Source of the DNA: Acidimicrobiia bacterium
GTDB taxonomy: Bacteria; Acidobacteriota; Vicinamibacteria; Vicinamibacterales; UBA2999
NCBI GenBank assembly: GCA_016871255.1
Contig: VFZH01000013.1
Location: 1 to 45,182, forward strand
Length of the DNA stretch: 45,182 nt
Direction of reading: 5' to 3'
This document shows, piece after piece, positions 24,580 through 33,231 of the stretch. Position 1 is the stretch's first letter, and the number at the start of each line of letters is the position of its first letter. The translations under genes and the position numbers were made by a program. The notes under the pieces were generated by a model, which did no database searches, had not been told where the DNA came from, and worked only from the letters and a program-made list of their open reading frames with translations.

Positions 24580-26565
24580 TCAACCCTCCGCTGCGAAGCA
24601 CGGCAGTTCCCGTTCGCCGTAGGCGCGGGCCACGGGGGCCCGGGCATCGGCCAGGACGATGTACTCCTTCCCGTCGAGTCCCCGTTGTGAATGCCTGGCG
24701 ACCTCCCGATACCGGCTGCGTACGTACGCGGCAACGGGCGCCCAGTTCGATGACACCTCATCCTCGGTTTCCGAGTCCAGGAGGACGAACGGCACACGCT
24801 CGTGGCGCAGCCGCGCCAGCATCCGCGCGATCTGGTCCGGGGACGTGTAGAACCCGGGTACCAGCGACTCATGACCGCCGGCAAAGCCGCGGCCCGAAGC
24901 GAAGAAGATCTCGGGAGCGAACGTCATCGGGAGCAGGCGATCACCCGGCATGCTGCAGTCGCGGAGGTACTCCGCGAGCGGTTCCGTGACGCGGCCCGTC
25001 CTCTCCCTCGGCGGCTCGAATCCCTGACGCACATCTGCCGCCTGGGCACGGATACCCGCCCATCTTCCCGTCAACAACCCCGCCTCCTCCACGCGCTCCT
25101 GCAGCTCTCCCACTCGCCAGGTGCCTCCGACGGCGACCGCGAGCACAGCGACCGCCAGCACCCGTGCCAGATTCCTGAAATGGCCGCTCTCCACGTGCCA
25201 GAGACTCGAGACCACGAACGGGAGCAGGACGGCGAACGGCTGGACCACGTCCCGCACTCGCGTGGAGAGCGGGTCACGGAGCATCGACCGGTTCATGATC
25301 ACCTGCGCCACGGCTGCCATGACGACAACCGCGCGGACGGCACGTGGCAAGCGCGACCATCCGCGCCAGAGACCCAGCCCGGCCGCCAGCGGAAGCGCCC
25401 AGGCCAGCGCGTAGACCATCGCCACACCGTTCTCGATCGAGAGAAGCCCGGCACCCGGCAGGATCCGGACCCGCATGAGCATCCGCTCGATCAGCCCGGG
25501 ACTGCGCCTCACCAGCGCGTACTCCACCCGATCGATGCCGTGCGTGTCCGCGACGATGGGGTCGGTCACGAGCCGCTCGATGTCCCCGGTGGCCCAGCGG
25601 CTCAGCTCGTAACGCCAGGTCTGAGGTCCGTCTTCGGCCCTGCGCCGCAGCCCGTGCGCCAGCTCGCGGGCCTCGCGCGCGGCGGGGAGCGTTCCCGGGG
25701 CCCAACGCAGGGTCACCACCGGCCGCCAGGGCGTCACGAGCGGTACAAGGATCGGCTGGGTGGGGTCGATGGACAACCGTGGCACGCCCCAGTCCGCCCT
25801 CGCGGCCTCCCGGGCGCCCAGGGCAAGCGCATCGCTCGCGTAGGCAGCCACGCCCTGGTACGCCTGAACCCACAGCAGGTACGGGCTCACCAGGAGCAAC
25901 CCGATGGCCACGAACCGCGTCACCTGGCCGATCGCCTCGCGGGCAGGCCAGTGGCAGACGGTCATCGCCGCAGCGACGGACACCCCGATGATGAACCCGT
26001 GGTCGTGACGCAGCAGGAAGGCCGCCACGACGAGGACCGCGAGGAGCGCCATCCGGCCCGCACCGGGCTTTGCGGCGTACGCGATCATCGCCAGGAACGC
26101 GGCCACGTAGGGCAGCAGCTTCGGATAGCTGTAGCTGACGGGGAAAGCGAGAACGGTCACGGCGGCGCCCACCAGCGCGAGTACCAGCGATCCGCTGGTC
26201 CTGACTGCCGCCACCACGGACAGACCCGCTGCCAGCGCAAACGCCGCGCCGATCCAGATCAATTCGCTGTGGAGGCCCGGGCCGAGCAGCAGCTGCGCCA
26301 ATGCGGACAGGCCGGCCGTGAGCGGCAGACCCGACTCCGCGAAGTCCCGTACCGGCAAGCCCCCGAGGAGCATCTGCTGCGCCCGAGCGAGGTGCTGGTA
26401 GTGGTCGTTCGCGAAGTCCCTGAACAGCAGGTATCGCAGGCCGAACGCCACCCCACCCGTGCCGAGGGCCAGGACCACGAGCCCCACGCGGCGCACCCGG
26501 TCGCGCGCGAGGGCGGGCAGGACCAGGCGGGCGAGGGGCGCGAGCCGGACCGGCACGACGACCAT
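24580..26565 (-). CDS. Multi-pass membrane protein, GT-C glycosyltransferase-like
   Basis: The 661-residue product has about ten membrane helices in its first two thirds and a soluble domain of about 170 residues at the end. The first large loop holds RDFANDHYQHLARAQQMLLG with Asp54, then LPVRDFAESGLPLTAGLSAL; this matches the acidic first-loop pattern of GT-C (ArnT/PMT-type) enzymes that use polyprenyl-phosphate sugars. The tail (LAEYLRDCSMPGDRLLPM, then FVLLDSETEDE) resembles the C-terminal domains of such proteins. The assignment to a sugar transferase is by fold only. ATG 26565 is chosen; a long upstream frame to 27516 is a shadow of the lipoprotein gene. It is 92 bases downstream of that gene, same strand. 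Confidence 0.7.
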   Translation of the reverse strand: MVVVPVRLAPLARLVLPALARDRVRRVGLVVLALGTGGVAFGLRYLLFRDFANDHYQHLARAQQMLLGGLPVRDFAESGLPLTAGLSALAQLLLGPGLHSELIWIGAAFALAAGLSVVAAVRTSGSLVLALVGAAVTVLAFPVSYSYPKLLPYVAAFLAMIAYAAKPGAGRMALLAVLVVAAFLLRHDHGFIIGVSVAAAMTVCHWPAREAIGQVTRFVAIGLLLVSPYLLWVQAYQGVAAYASDALALGAREAARADWGVPRLSIDPTQPILVPLVTPWRPVVTLRWAPGTLPAAREARELAHGLRRRAEDGPQTWRYELSRWATGDIERLVTDPIVADTHGIDRVEYALVRRSPGLIERMLMRVRILPGAGLLSIENGVAMVYALAWALPLAAGLGLWRGWSRLPRAVRAVVVMAAVAQVIMNRSMLRDPLSTRVRDVVQPFAVLLPFVVSSLWHVESGHFRNLARVLAVAVLAVAVGGTWRVGELQERVEEAGLLTGRWAGIRAQAADVRQGFEPPRERTGRVTEPLAEYLRDCSMPGDRLLPMTFAPEIFFASGRGFAGGHESLVPGFYTSPDQIARMLARLRHERVPFVLLDSETEDEVSSNWAPVAAYVRSRYREVARHSQRGLDGKEYIVLADARAPVARAYGERELPCFAAEG

Positions 26566-26657
26566 CCTAACGGCAACGTCAACCGTCCCGACCACGAGGC
26601 CAGGGCCGCGTGTGAACTGGCGTTGTTCGACACGCTCCTGGCAGCCGCGCCACCCGA

Positions 26658-27290
26658 CTACCGGCGCGGCACGCCCAGCGTGAGAGGCGCTGTCAGCCGC
26701 GTCGTGACGTAGCTGCCCGCCACGAGTTCGACGTCCGCACCGCGCGTGGCCAGCACGGCGCCGGTTCCCGCCGCGCCACCGATCGCCGCACCCCTGGCCG
26801 CCCCACTGCCGCCTCCGAAGATCGCGCCCAGCGCGGCTCCTGCACCCGCCCCTATCCCGATCGTCCTCGCATCGTCCCCCTTTGTGGCCTCGGCCCGACG
26901 TGCGACCGGCTCGGCGGCGACGTTGTGGGACACGTTGTCGATCTCCACCTCCGTGAGACGGAACGCGATACGCGCGCGCCCTTTCACACGGCCCGCCCGC
27001 TCCGCGGCCGTCACGTGACCGGTGAAGACCGAGCCGGCCGGCAGCACCTCGACGCCTTCCAGCATCAGCGGCGCACGCAGCGTCGCCCGCACCGGGTCTT
27101 CGAGCCGGCTGTGTTCGGATGAGACCGTAGATTGCAGCTCCAGCGCGAGCACCGTACCCGGGGGTATGGACACCTCGCGGTGCGCCGGTGCCGCCGCCTC
27201 TCCCCCGTCCATGTCGTGAGCCGATGTGCCCGCCGAACAGCCCGTCGAGAGGGCCGCACACCCAAGCATGACCGTCATCAGTCTGCGCAT
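26658..27290 (-). CDS. Lipoprotein with glycine-zipper segment
   Basis: The 210-residue protein starts with a lipoprotein signal (VMLGCAALSTGCSAG; lipid-modified Cys about residue 18). A beta-rich part follows (PPGTVLALELQSTVSSEHSR, then DPVRATLRAPLMLEGVEVLP and GSVFTGHVTAAERAGRVKG), reminiscent of the SH3-like beta-barrel in secretion-linked lipoproteins. Then comes a Gly/Ala zipper (IGIGAGAGAALGAIFGGG and GAAIGGAAGTGAVLATRG, about residues 145-180), which could insert in a membrane or oligomerise. The C-terminus (VELVAGSYVTTRLTAPLTLGV) is another strand-rich piece. Such proteins occur across Acidobacteriota but have no assigned function. It is divergent from the aminopeptidase gene. Confidence 0.8.
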   Translation of the reverse strand: MRRLMTVMLGCAALSTGCSAGTSAHDMDGGEAAAPAHREVSIPPGTVLALELQSTVSSEHSRLEDPVRATLRAPLMLEGVEVLPAGSVFTGHVTAAERAGRVKGRARIAFRLTEVEIDNVSHNVAAEPVARRAEATKGDDARTIGIGAGAGAALGAIFGGGSGAARGAAIGGAAGTGAVLATRGADVELVAGSYVTTRLTAPLTLGVPRR

Positions 27291-27402
27291 GTCCGTGACC
27301 TCCTCGACCAGTCCCCGTAGCCAGGATCGTGCCGGCCACCCGGATCGCCCGGAAACCGTTGAATCTACGGCGCTCCCGGCGAACCTCTGCTAAGGTGACG
27401 CC

Positions 27403-30024
27403 ATGCGCGGCCCTGTCGTTCTTACTCGCCTCCGGGTAGTCGTGACCGGCATCCTCCTCCTGCTGGCGCACGCGGCGGCCGGGCAGCGCCTGCCCGACCT
27501 GGTCGTGCCGGAGCACTACACGCTCTGGTTCGCGCCCGACTTCACGACCGACACCTTCCGCGGCACGGATCGCATCGAGGCGCGGCTCACGCGGCCCTCA
27601 GCCGCCGTGACGCTTCACGCGCTCGACATCACCTTTTCGTCGGTGGCCATCACCGCCGACGGGCGCACGCAGGCCGCGTCCGTGCGCCTGGACGAGGCGC
27701 AGCAGACCGCGACGCTGCAGGTGGCCGAGGCGATGCCGGCCGGGCCGATCACCATCGACATCACCTTCAGCGGGGTCCTCAACGACAAGCTGCGGGGCTT
27801 CTACCTGAGCACGGCGAACGGCCGGAAATACGCGGTGACGCAGATGGAGCCGACCGACGCGCGCAGAGCGTTCCCCTGCTTCGACGAGCCGGCGCTGAAG
27901 GCGACGTTCGACATCTCGGTGACCGCGCCGGCCGGCGACACGGTGATCTCGAACGGGGCGCTGCTCTCGGACGAGCCCGGTCCTGATCCGGGCACGCACA
28001 CGCTGCGATTCGCCAGAACGCCGAAGATGTCCACGTATCTCGTGGCGATGCTGGTGGGTGACTTCGTCTGCCGCGCCGGCACGGCCGACGGCGTGGATGT
28101 CCGCGTGTGCGCCACGCCGGACAAGCAGGGGCTCACGGGCTTCGCCCTGGAGGCCGCGCTCTACGAACTCCGCTTCTTCAACGAGTACTTCGGCATCCCC
28201 TACCCGTTCGGGAAGCTCGACATCGTGGGCGTGCCCGACTTCGCCGCCGGTGCGATGGAGAACGCGGGCGCCATTACGTTCCGCGAATCGCGCCTGCTGG
28301 CGGACCCCGCGCGCGCCTCGCTCGGCACGCGCAAGACGGTCGCCTCCATCGTGTCGCACGAGATCGCGCACCAGTGGTTCGGCAACCTGGTGACCATGCG
28401 GTGGTGGGACGACATCTGGCTCAACGAGGGGTTTGCGACCTGGCTCGCCAACAAGCCGCTCCAGCAGTGGCGCCCCGACTGGGACACGCACCTGGACGAC
28501 GCGCAGGACACGGACGGCGCGCTGTCCACCGATTCGCTCCAGGCCACGCGCGCGATCCGCGCCAGCGCGAACACACCGGCCGACATCGGACAGGTCTTCG
28601 ACGCCATCGCGTACGAGAAGGCCGCCGCCGTCATCCGCATGGTGGAACGCTTCGTCGGGGAGGAGGCCTTCCGCGGCGCGGTCATCTCGTATCTGCGCAG
28701 GCACGCGTACGGCAACGCGACCGGCGAGGACTTCTGGAACGAAGTGGCGGCGGTTGCCGGGAAACCGGTCGCCGACATCATGGCGAGCTTCGTCACGCAG
28801 ATCGGGGCGCCGGTCCTGGAGGTTGCCACCGCCTGCACGGCCGCTGCGACCACCTTGACCCTCCGACAGTCGCGATTCACCTCGGCGCCGGGTGCCCCAA
28901 CACCTGCGCCGCAAATCTGGTCGATCCCGGTGTGCGTCCGCTCCGCGCACCGGGCTGACGCCACGTGTCGCGTGATCGCGAAGCCGGAAGAGACCGTGTC
29001 GGTGCCGGGTTGCGGGGCACCCGTGTTCGTCAACCCTCACAGCGTGGGCTACTACATCAGCGAATACGCGCCGGATGCCGCCCGCGCCCTGGCACGCGAC
29101 CCGGACCTCACGCTGACCACGGCGGAGCGCCTCCGGCTGCTCGGCGACGAATGGGCCCTGGTCCGCGCCGGCCGGCACGACATCGGCGTCTACCTCGACG
29201 TCGCCGCGGCGCTGGCCGATGACGAAGCGCCGGAGGTCATCGGCGACATCGCCGGGCGGCTCGCCTACGCGATGGCGTATGTCGCCCGGCCCGACGACCG
29301 CGAGCGGCTGCGCGCGTGGATCCGGACGACGTTCGGCCCTGCGCTCGATGCCATGGAGTTCCCCGGCCCCGCGGACGATTCGGACCAGCGCCAGACGCGC
29401 CGTGCAACGCTCGTGCGGCTGCTCGGTGTCACGGCCGGCGTGGAAGCGGTGCAGGCGCGGGCTCGGGAGCTGGCGCTCCGGTACCTGTCCGATCCCTCGG
29501 CTATGGCTCCAGGCCTGGTGTCCACCGTGCTCCAGGTGGCCGCCCTCTCCGGCGATGCCGCGCTCTACGAGCGTTTCCAGGGGCGCCTGCGCGAGCTGAC
29601 ATCCGTGCCGGAGGAGTACTACCGGTTCCTGGGCACCTTGTCGTCCTTCAGGGACCAGGCCCTCGCCGGTCGCACCCTCGAGTACGCGTTGTCCGACGAG
29701 GTGCGGTCGCAGGACACGGCGCAGCTCATTGCGGGGGTGATGGGGTCGTCCTCCCGCGACAGCGCCTGGACGTTCGTCAAGCAGCACTGGACGCGGGTGT
29801 CCGACAAGCTGGGCACGTTCCAGGGGCTGCCGGGCGTCGTCGGCTCGGTCGGGAGCTTCTGCTCGACCGACGCGGCACACGAGGTGCGCCGCTTCTTCCA
29901 GGACCACCCCGTGCCGACGGCCGCCCGGACGCTCAGCCGCGCGCTGGAGCGGATCGAGAGCTGCGCCGCGCTGGCGGAGCGGCAGGCCGCCCCGTTGTCG
30001 GCGTGGCTCGCGGATGCACGATGA
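27403..30024 (+). CDS. pepN: Secreted M1-family zinc aminopeptidase
   Basis: An 873-residue metallopeptidase that removes N-terminal residues from peptides. A signal peptide (VVVTGILLLLAHAAAGQ) points to the periplasm or outside. The M1 substrate motif GAMEN begins at about residue 283, the zinc motif HEIAH at 319, and the third ligand lies in WLNEGFATWL about 20 residues later. The N-terminal saddle domain and a long C-terminal ERAP1-like helical domain (about 540-870) are both present, matching the full-length eukaryote-like and PepN-type enzymes. The tRNA-Leu gene starts only four bases after the stop. The symbol is used in the general sense; substrate preference is not known. Confidence 0.93.
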   Translation: MRGPVVLTRLRVVVTGILLLLAHAAAGQRLPDLVVPEHYTLWFAPDFTTDTFRGTDRIEARLTRPSAAVTLHALDITFSSVAITADGRTQAASVRLDEAQQTATLQVAEAMPAGPITIDITFSGVLNDKLRGFYLSTANGRKYAVTQMEPTDARRAFPCFDEPALKATFDISVTAPAGDTVISNGALLSDEPGPDPGTHTLRFARTPKMSTYLVAMLVGDFVCRAGTADGVDVRVCATPDKQGLTGFALEAALYELRFFNEYFGIPYPFGKLDIVGVPDFAAGAMENAGAITFRESRLLADPARASLGTRKTVASIVSHEIAHQWFGNLVTMRWWDDIWLNEGFATWLANKPLQQWRPDWDTHLDDAQDTDGALSTDSLQATRAIRASANTPADIGQVFDAIAYEKAAAVIRMVERFVGEEAFRGAVISYLRRHAYGNATGEDFWNEVAAVAGKPVADIMASFVTQIGAPVLEVATACTAAATTLTLRQSRFTSAPGAPTPAPQIWSIPVCVRSAHRADATCRVIAKPEETVSVPGCGAPVFVNPHSVGYYISEYAPDAARALARDPDLTLTTAERLRLLGDEWALVRAGRHDIGVYLDVAAALADDEAPEVIGDIAGRLAYAMAYVARPDDRERLRAWIRTTFGPALDAMEFPGPADDSDQRQTRRATLVRLLGVTAGVEAVQARARELALRYLSDPSAMAPGLVSTVLQVAALSGDAALYERFQGRLRELTSVPEEYYRFLGTLSSFRDQALAGRTLEYALSDEVRSQDTAQLIAGVMGSSSRDSAWTFVKQHWTRVSDKLGTFQGLPGVVGSVGSFCSTDAAHEVRRFFQDHPVPTAARTLSRALERIESCAALAERQAAPLSAWLADAR

Positions 30025-30028
30025 ACAT

Positions 30029-30114
30029 GGCCCCGTGGCGGAACTGGCAGACGCTGCGGACTTAAAATCCGCTGGCCGGCAACGGCCGTCCGGGTTCGAC
30101 CCCCGGCGGGGCCA
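30029..30114 (+). tRNA. tRNA-Leu (anticodon TAA)
   Basis: A class II tRNA of 86 bases. The acceptor stem is GGCCCCG (30029-30035) with CGGGGCC (30107-30113) and discriminator A at 30114. The anticodon stem GCGGA/TCCGC encloses the loop CTTAAAA, giving anticodon TAA, which reads UUA. The long variable arm (TGGCCGGCAACGGCCGT) and the T-arm CCGGG-TTCGACC-CCCGG are intact. The 3' CCA is not encoded. UUA is very rare in genes this GC-rich. It begins four bases after the aminopeptidase stop and may be processed from its transcript. Confidence 0.97.
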
Positions 30115-30277
30115 CCTATACTGGAACTCTTGGAATCGCGCAGGCCCAGACGACGCCGCTCCGGCGGATGACGGCGACTGGTTGAACGCGCCTGGCGCGC
30201 GGCCTTCCCGACGAGAACGCCCACGCGCCGAACGAGCGGCTGGACCTCGGGAACTTCCGCAACGGGATCGTCGCGTC

Positions 30278-30303
30278 CGCGATCCTCATATCAGGAGATC
30301 GCG
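30278..30303 (+). other. Hairpin upstream of the methyltransferase operon
   Basis: CGCGATC (30278-30284) pairs with GATCGCG (30297-30303), and pairing continues inward with one mismatch to a loop ATATCA. It lies ten to twenty bases before the methyltransferase start. The other 160 bases between the tRNA and this hairpin show nothing I can name. An operator or mRNA leader structure is possible. Confidence 0.3.
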
Positions 30304-30313
30304 AACCTGAACG

Positions 30314-30970
30314 GTGCGTGGCATGGGACTCCTCGATACGACGTTCGTGACGTCCGTTCTCACGGTGGATGATCCGTTCTGCCGCGGTCACGGCTCCCAG
30401 AATGGCTCCGAGTACCTGGGCGCGGGCCTCCTCTACTACGGGCTCGCCTACTCGACGAGGGCGCGGATCTGCGTCTGCCTCGGATCCGGCGGCGGCTTCG
30501 TGCCGCGCATGATGCGGCAGGCGCAGCGGGATCTGGGCCTCGAGGGCGCCCGCACGATCCTGGTGGACGGACTCAACGAGGTTCCGCGAGAGAAGGTGAA
30601 GATCTGGGGCACGCCGTACTGGGCGCCTGCGGACTCGACCTTCCGCACGAACTTCCCCGACGTCGAGATCGTGGCGCGGCTCACGGCCGACGCGTGCCGG
30701 GACGTCTTCGTGCCGGCCGGGCTCCGGATCGACTACCTTCACATCGACGCGGACCATCACTACGAGGGGGCCCGCCAGGACTGGGATCTCTACGCGCCGC
30801 TGGTTTCTGACGGTGGCGTGATCACGCTGCACGACACGAAGAACTTCCGTCCGCCGTGCGGCGTGCCTCGACTCATCGAAGAGATTCGCGCCGAGGGCCG
30901 CTACGGGGTGGTCGATCTCCCGATCAGCTACGGCACGGCAATCGTGACGCGCAATCCCGCGCCGCGGTGA
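30314..30970 (+). CDS. SAM-dependent methyltransferase (Methyltransf_24-like)
   Basis: The 218-residue protein (GTG 30314; ATG 30323 would give 215) resembles class I methyltransferases of the cephalosporin-hydroxylase/Methyltransf_24 kind. The cofactor loop is ICVCLGSGGGFVP, and the C-terminal block IDYLHIDADHHYEGARQDWD, then LVSDGGVITLHDT, is the family's strongest signature. No membrane segment is present. The stop overlaps the next gene's ATG by one base (TGATG), so it is translated with a glycosyltransferase and a small kinase. Together they suggest sugar or small-molecule modification, but the substrate is unknown. Confidence 0.8.
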   Translation: MRGMGLLDTTFVTSVLTVDDPFCRGHGSQNGSEYLGAGLLYYGLAYSTRARICVCLGSGGGFVPRMMRQAQRDLGLEGARTILVDGLNEVPREKVKIWGTPYWAPADSTFRTNFPDVEIVARLTADACRDVFVPAGLRIDYLHIDADHHYEGARQDWDLYAPLVSDGGVITLHDTKNFRPPCGVPRLIEEIRAEGRYGVVDLPISYGTAIVTRNPAPR

Positions 30971-32139
30971 TGCGGCTCCTTCTCCTCCAGGACCAGGTCC
31001 ACCTTCCGTCGCTGGGCGGGGGCAACAAGACGACCCGGATGCTGATGGAGCAGCTCGCCCGGCGCGGGCACGAGTGCAGCCTGATGGCCCCCGCCCTCAC
31101 CACAAGGGCAGGGCCTGCCACGCTGGAGGAGTTCGCCGCCGAGATGACCGGGCGCGGGATCGCGCCGATCGAGGCCGGCGACGTGTTCGACTATGAATTC
31201 AGGGGTGTCAGCGTTTCAAGCTTTCGCGAGCGTGTGCCGGAAGGCGACGGACGCGACGCCTGGCGATCGGCGATCGCCGCGCGGATCGCGCGGTGGGTCC
31301 CCGACTGGGTCATCGTGTCCGACGACCGCCACCGCGTCCTGCTCGACGCGGCGTTCGACGCCGGCGCGCGCGTCTGTTTCCTGGCGCAGACGGTGATGCA
31401 CATGCCGTTCGGGCCGGACGCGGCCAGGCCGAGCGCACAGCAGGCGGCCCTCGTGCGACGGTGCCACGCGGTCATGGCGGTCGGCCAGCTTCCGGCCTAC
31501 CTGCGCGAGCATGGCGGAGTGGAGGCGGCCGGGTTCGCGCCTCCCGTCTACGGCCCGGGCCCGTTCCCGCTGCTCGGGAGGTGGGACGGTGAGTTCGTGA
31601 CGCTCGTGAACCCCTGCGTCGAGAAGGGCGTCGGCATCCTGACGGGGCTGGCGGCTGCCCGGCCGGACATCGCTTTCGCGGTGGTGCCAACGTGGGGCGC
31701 CGACGCAGGGCTCCTCGCCGAGCTGGCCGCGATCCCGAACGTCTGCATTCTGCCGCCGGCCGACGACATCGACGACGTGCTGGCGAGGACGCGGATTCTG
31801 CTTGCGCCATCGCTCTGGCCGGAGGCCTTCGGCCTCATCGTGGTGGAAGCGATGCTCCGCGGCATCCCCGCGATGGCGAGCGACGTGGGCGGGCTTCCGG
31901 AGGCGAAGCAGGGCGTCGAGTTCGTGCTCCCGGTGCGGCCCGCCGAGCGGCGCGACGGCGTCTTCGCCTCTCCTCCCCAGGATCTCGGACCGTGGCTCGC
32001 GGCCCTCGACGCGCTGGTCTCGGATCGCGAACGGTACGCCCGGTGCTCGCGCGACTCGCGCGCTGCGGCGCTCCGATACGTGACGGGCATCGGCGTCGAG
32101 CCGATCGAGCAGCGGCTCCTCGCAGCGGGAGCAGCGTAG
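30970..32139 (+). CDS. Glycosyltransferase, GT4-like
   Basis: A 389-residue GT-B fold glycosyltransferase. The N-terminal domain has the glycine loop LLQDQVHLPSLGGGNKTTRM; the C-terminal domain has LAPSLWPEAFGLIVVEAMLR followed by GIPAMASDVGGLPEA, the E-x7-E motif that binds the nucleotide-sugar donor. Length and layout fit family GT4, which transfers sugars to lipid-linked or other acceptors at the inner membrane face. Donor and acceptor cannot be read. ATG 30970 is inside the stop of the upstream gene (TGATG); a longer frame from 30856 is overlap only. The next start is four bases after the stop. Confidence 0.85.
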   Translation: MRLLLLQDQVHLPSLGGGNKTTRMLMEQLARRGHECSLMAPALTTRAGPATLEEFAAEMTGRGIAPIEAGDVFDYEFRGVSVSSFRERVPEGDGRDAWRSAIAARIARWVPDWVIVSDDRHRVLLDAAFDAGARVCFLAQTVMHMPFGPDAARPSAQQAALVRRCHAVMAVGQLPAYLREHGGVEAAGFAPPVYGPGPFPLLGRWDGEFVTLVNPCVEKGVGILTGLAAARPDIAFAVVPTWGADAGLLAELAAIPNVCILPPADDIDDVLARTRILLAPSLWPEAFGLIVVEAMLRGIPAMASDVGGLPEAKQGVEFVLPVRPAERRDGVFASPPQDLGPWLAALDALVSDRERYARCSRDSRAAALRYVTGIGVEPIEQRLLAAGAA

Positions 32140-32143
32140 GCTG

Positions 32144-32785
32144 GTGGGATCGAAGGCGTTGCGCGCCGCGAGGCCTGTGAGGTTTCCCCACGAGGCTCCG
32201 GACACCGGGGCGGGCTGGATTGAGGCGATCGCCCGGCTTGGCCGATCGGATCGGATTCTCGTACTGGGTCCCAGCGGAGCCGGAAAGTCTCATCTCGTCC
32301 GCCGGATCGCGCCGATGCTGAATCGCCCGATCCAGCACCTCGACGCCCTGTTCTGGGAGCCCGGCTGGCGGACGTCACGGCCTCCGGCCGAATGGCGCAC
32401 GCTGCTCGAGACCCTCGTCCGCGAGCCGCGCTGGATCATGGACGGCACCTACGAAAGCACGCTTCATCTCCGGCTCCCCGCCGCGGACAGCGTCGTGATC
32501 GTGGAGCGGTCGCGCGTGTTGTGCCTCTGGCGGGCGTTCGTGCGCGCCGTGCTGCTGCGGCGCCGCCCGCGTGCGGATGCCCCGCCGGGGGAGCGGTTCA
32601 CGGTCGCGTTCGTCCGCTACATCTGGCGCTATGCGCATCACACCAGGCCGATGATGGCCGCTGTGCTCGCCAGGCAGGGCGCCGGGAAGAACGTCATCGT
32701 GCTCCGGGGGGCTGCGGACGAGAAGCGGCTGCTGCGCGACCTCAGTCGGGCCCTGGCCCACCCGTCACAGCTCTCCCAGTTCTAG
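32144..32785 (+). CDS. P-loop kinase, FlaR/topology-modulation type
   Basis: A 213-residue NTPase. Walker A is ILVLGPSGAGKSHLVRRIA (about residues 38-56). Then come IQHLDALFWEPGW, WIMDGTYESTLHLRLPAADS and SRVLCLWRAFVRAV, the pattern of adenylate-kinase-like 'topology modulation' proteins (FlaR). The first 35 residues are extra compared with the family. The substrate is not known. The start is GTG 32144. Its TAG stop shares the palindrome CTAG (32782-32785) with the stop of the convergent glyoxalase gene. Adenylate-kinase-like activity is a family inference only. Confidence 0.8.
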   Translation: MGSKALRAARPVRFPHEAPDTGAGWIEAIARLGRSDRILVLGPSGAGKSHLVRRIAPMLNRPIQHLDALFWEPGWRTSRPPAEWRTLLETLVREPRWIMDGTYESTLHLRLPAADSVVIVERSRVLCLWRAFVRAVLLRRRPRADAPPGERFTVAFVRYIWRYAHHTRPMMAAVLARQGAGKNVIVLRGAADEKRLLRDLSRALAHPSQLSQF

Positions 32786-33213
32786 GGCTCGTACGCGTTG
32801 CGTTCGGCAGGATCGCGGCTGAAGTACTCCACGAACTCGAACTCGTTGCCGTCCGCATCCAGGAAGTACACGCGGCGCCGGTGTGGATGCCCGGGCGCGA
32901 TGTAGCCTTCCCGGAAGCCGGCCGCCAGCATCCGGGTCCGAAGCGCCTCCGCGTCCCGAACCTCGAAGCCCACGTGCTTGAAGCCGGGCGCGCCCGGGGT
33001 TCCCGGCGGCCGATCCGCGGTGGCCTCGCTGAGGGCGAGATACTGCGTGTCCGTTCCCAGGTGCGCCCATGCCGGCGACACGCCGATCGGTGAACGGCCG
33101 CGTACGCGCAGACCGGGGAAGGCGGTGGTCAGGAACCGGATGCTGTCCTGAAGGTCGCCGACCGTGAGGTTGACGTGCTCCAGCGCGAACGGCTCGGTCC
33201 CATCACGACTCAT
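32782..33213 (-). CDS. VOC-family (glyoxalase/dioxygenase fold) protein
   Basis: The 143-residue protein carries the vicinal oxygen chelate fold as two beta-alpha-beta-beta-beta halves. Probable metal ligands are His14 in LEHVNLTV, Glu in QYLALSEA, His in FKHVGFEV and Glu in NEFEFVEYF. These suit a single-chain metalloenzyme such as a glyoxalase or a modifying lyase. The second half ends VYFLDADGNEFEFVEY, which is very typical. It is the last gene of the minus-strand operon after the sulfotransferase (18 bases apart). The reaction cannot be told from sequence. Confidence 0.88.
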   Translation of the reverse strand: MSRDGTEPFALEHVNLTVGDLQDSIRFLTTAFPGLRVRGRSPIGVSPAWAHLGTDTQYLALSEATADRPPGTPGAPGFKHVGFEVRDAEALRTRMLAAGFREGYIAPGHPHRRRVYFLDADGNEFEFVEYFSRDPAERNAYEP

Positions 33214-33231
33214 CGATCCATTGTGCCGCGG

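Noticed and set aside
24802-26712. 636-codon open frame on the plus strand
   Set aside because: Antisense shadow of the GT-C-like membrane protein.
27359-27396. Promoter TTGAAT...TAAGGT before the aminopeptidase
   Set aside because: The spacer would be 26 bases, too long for sigma-70.
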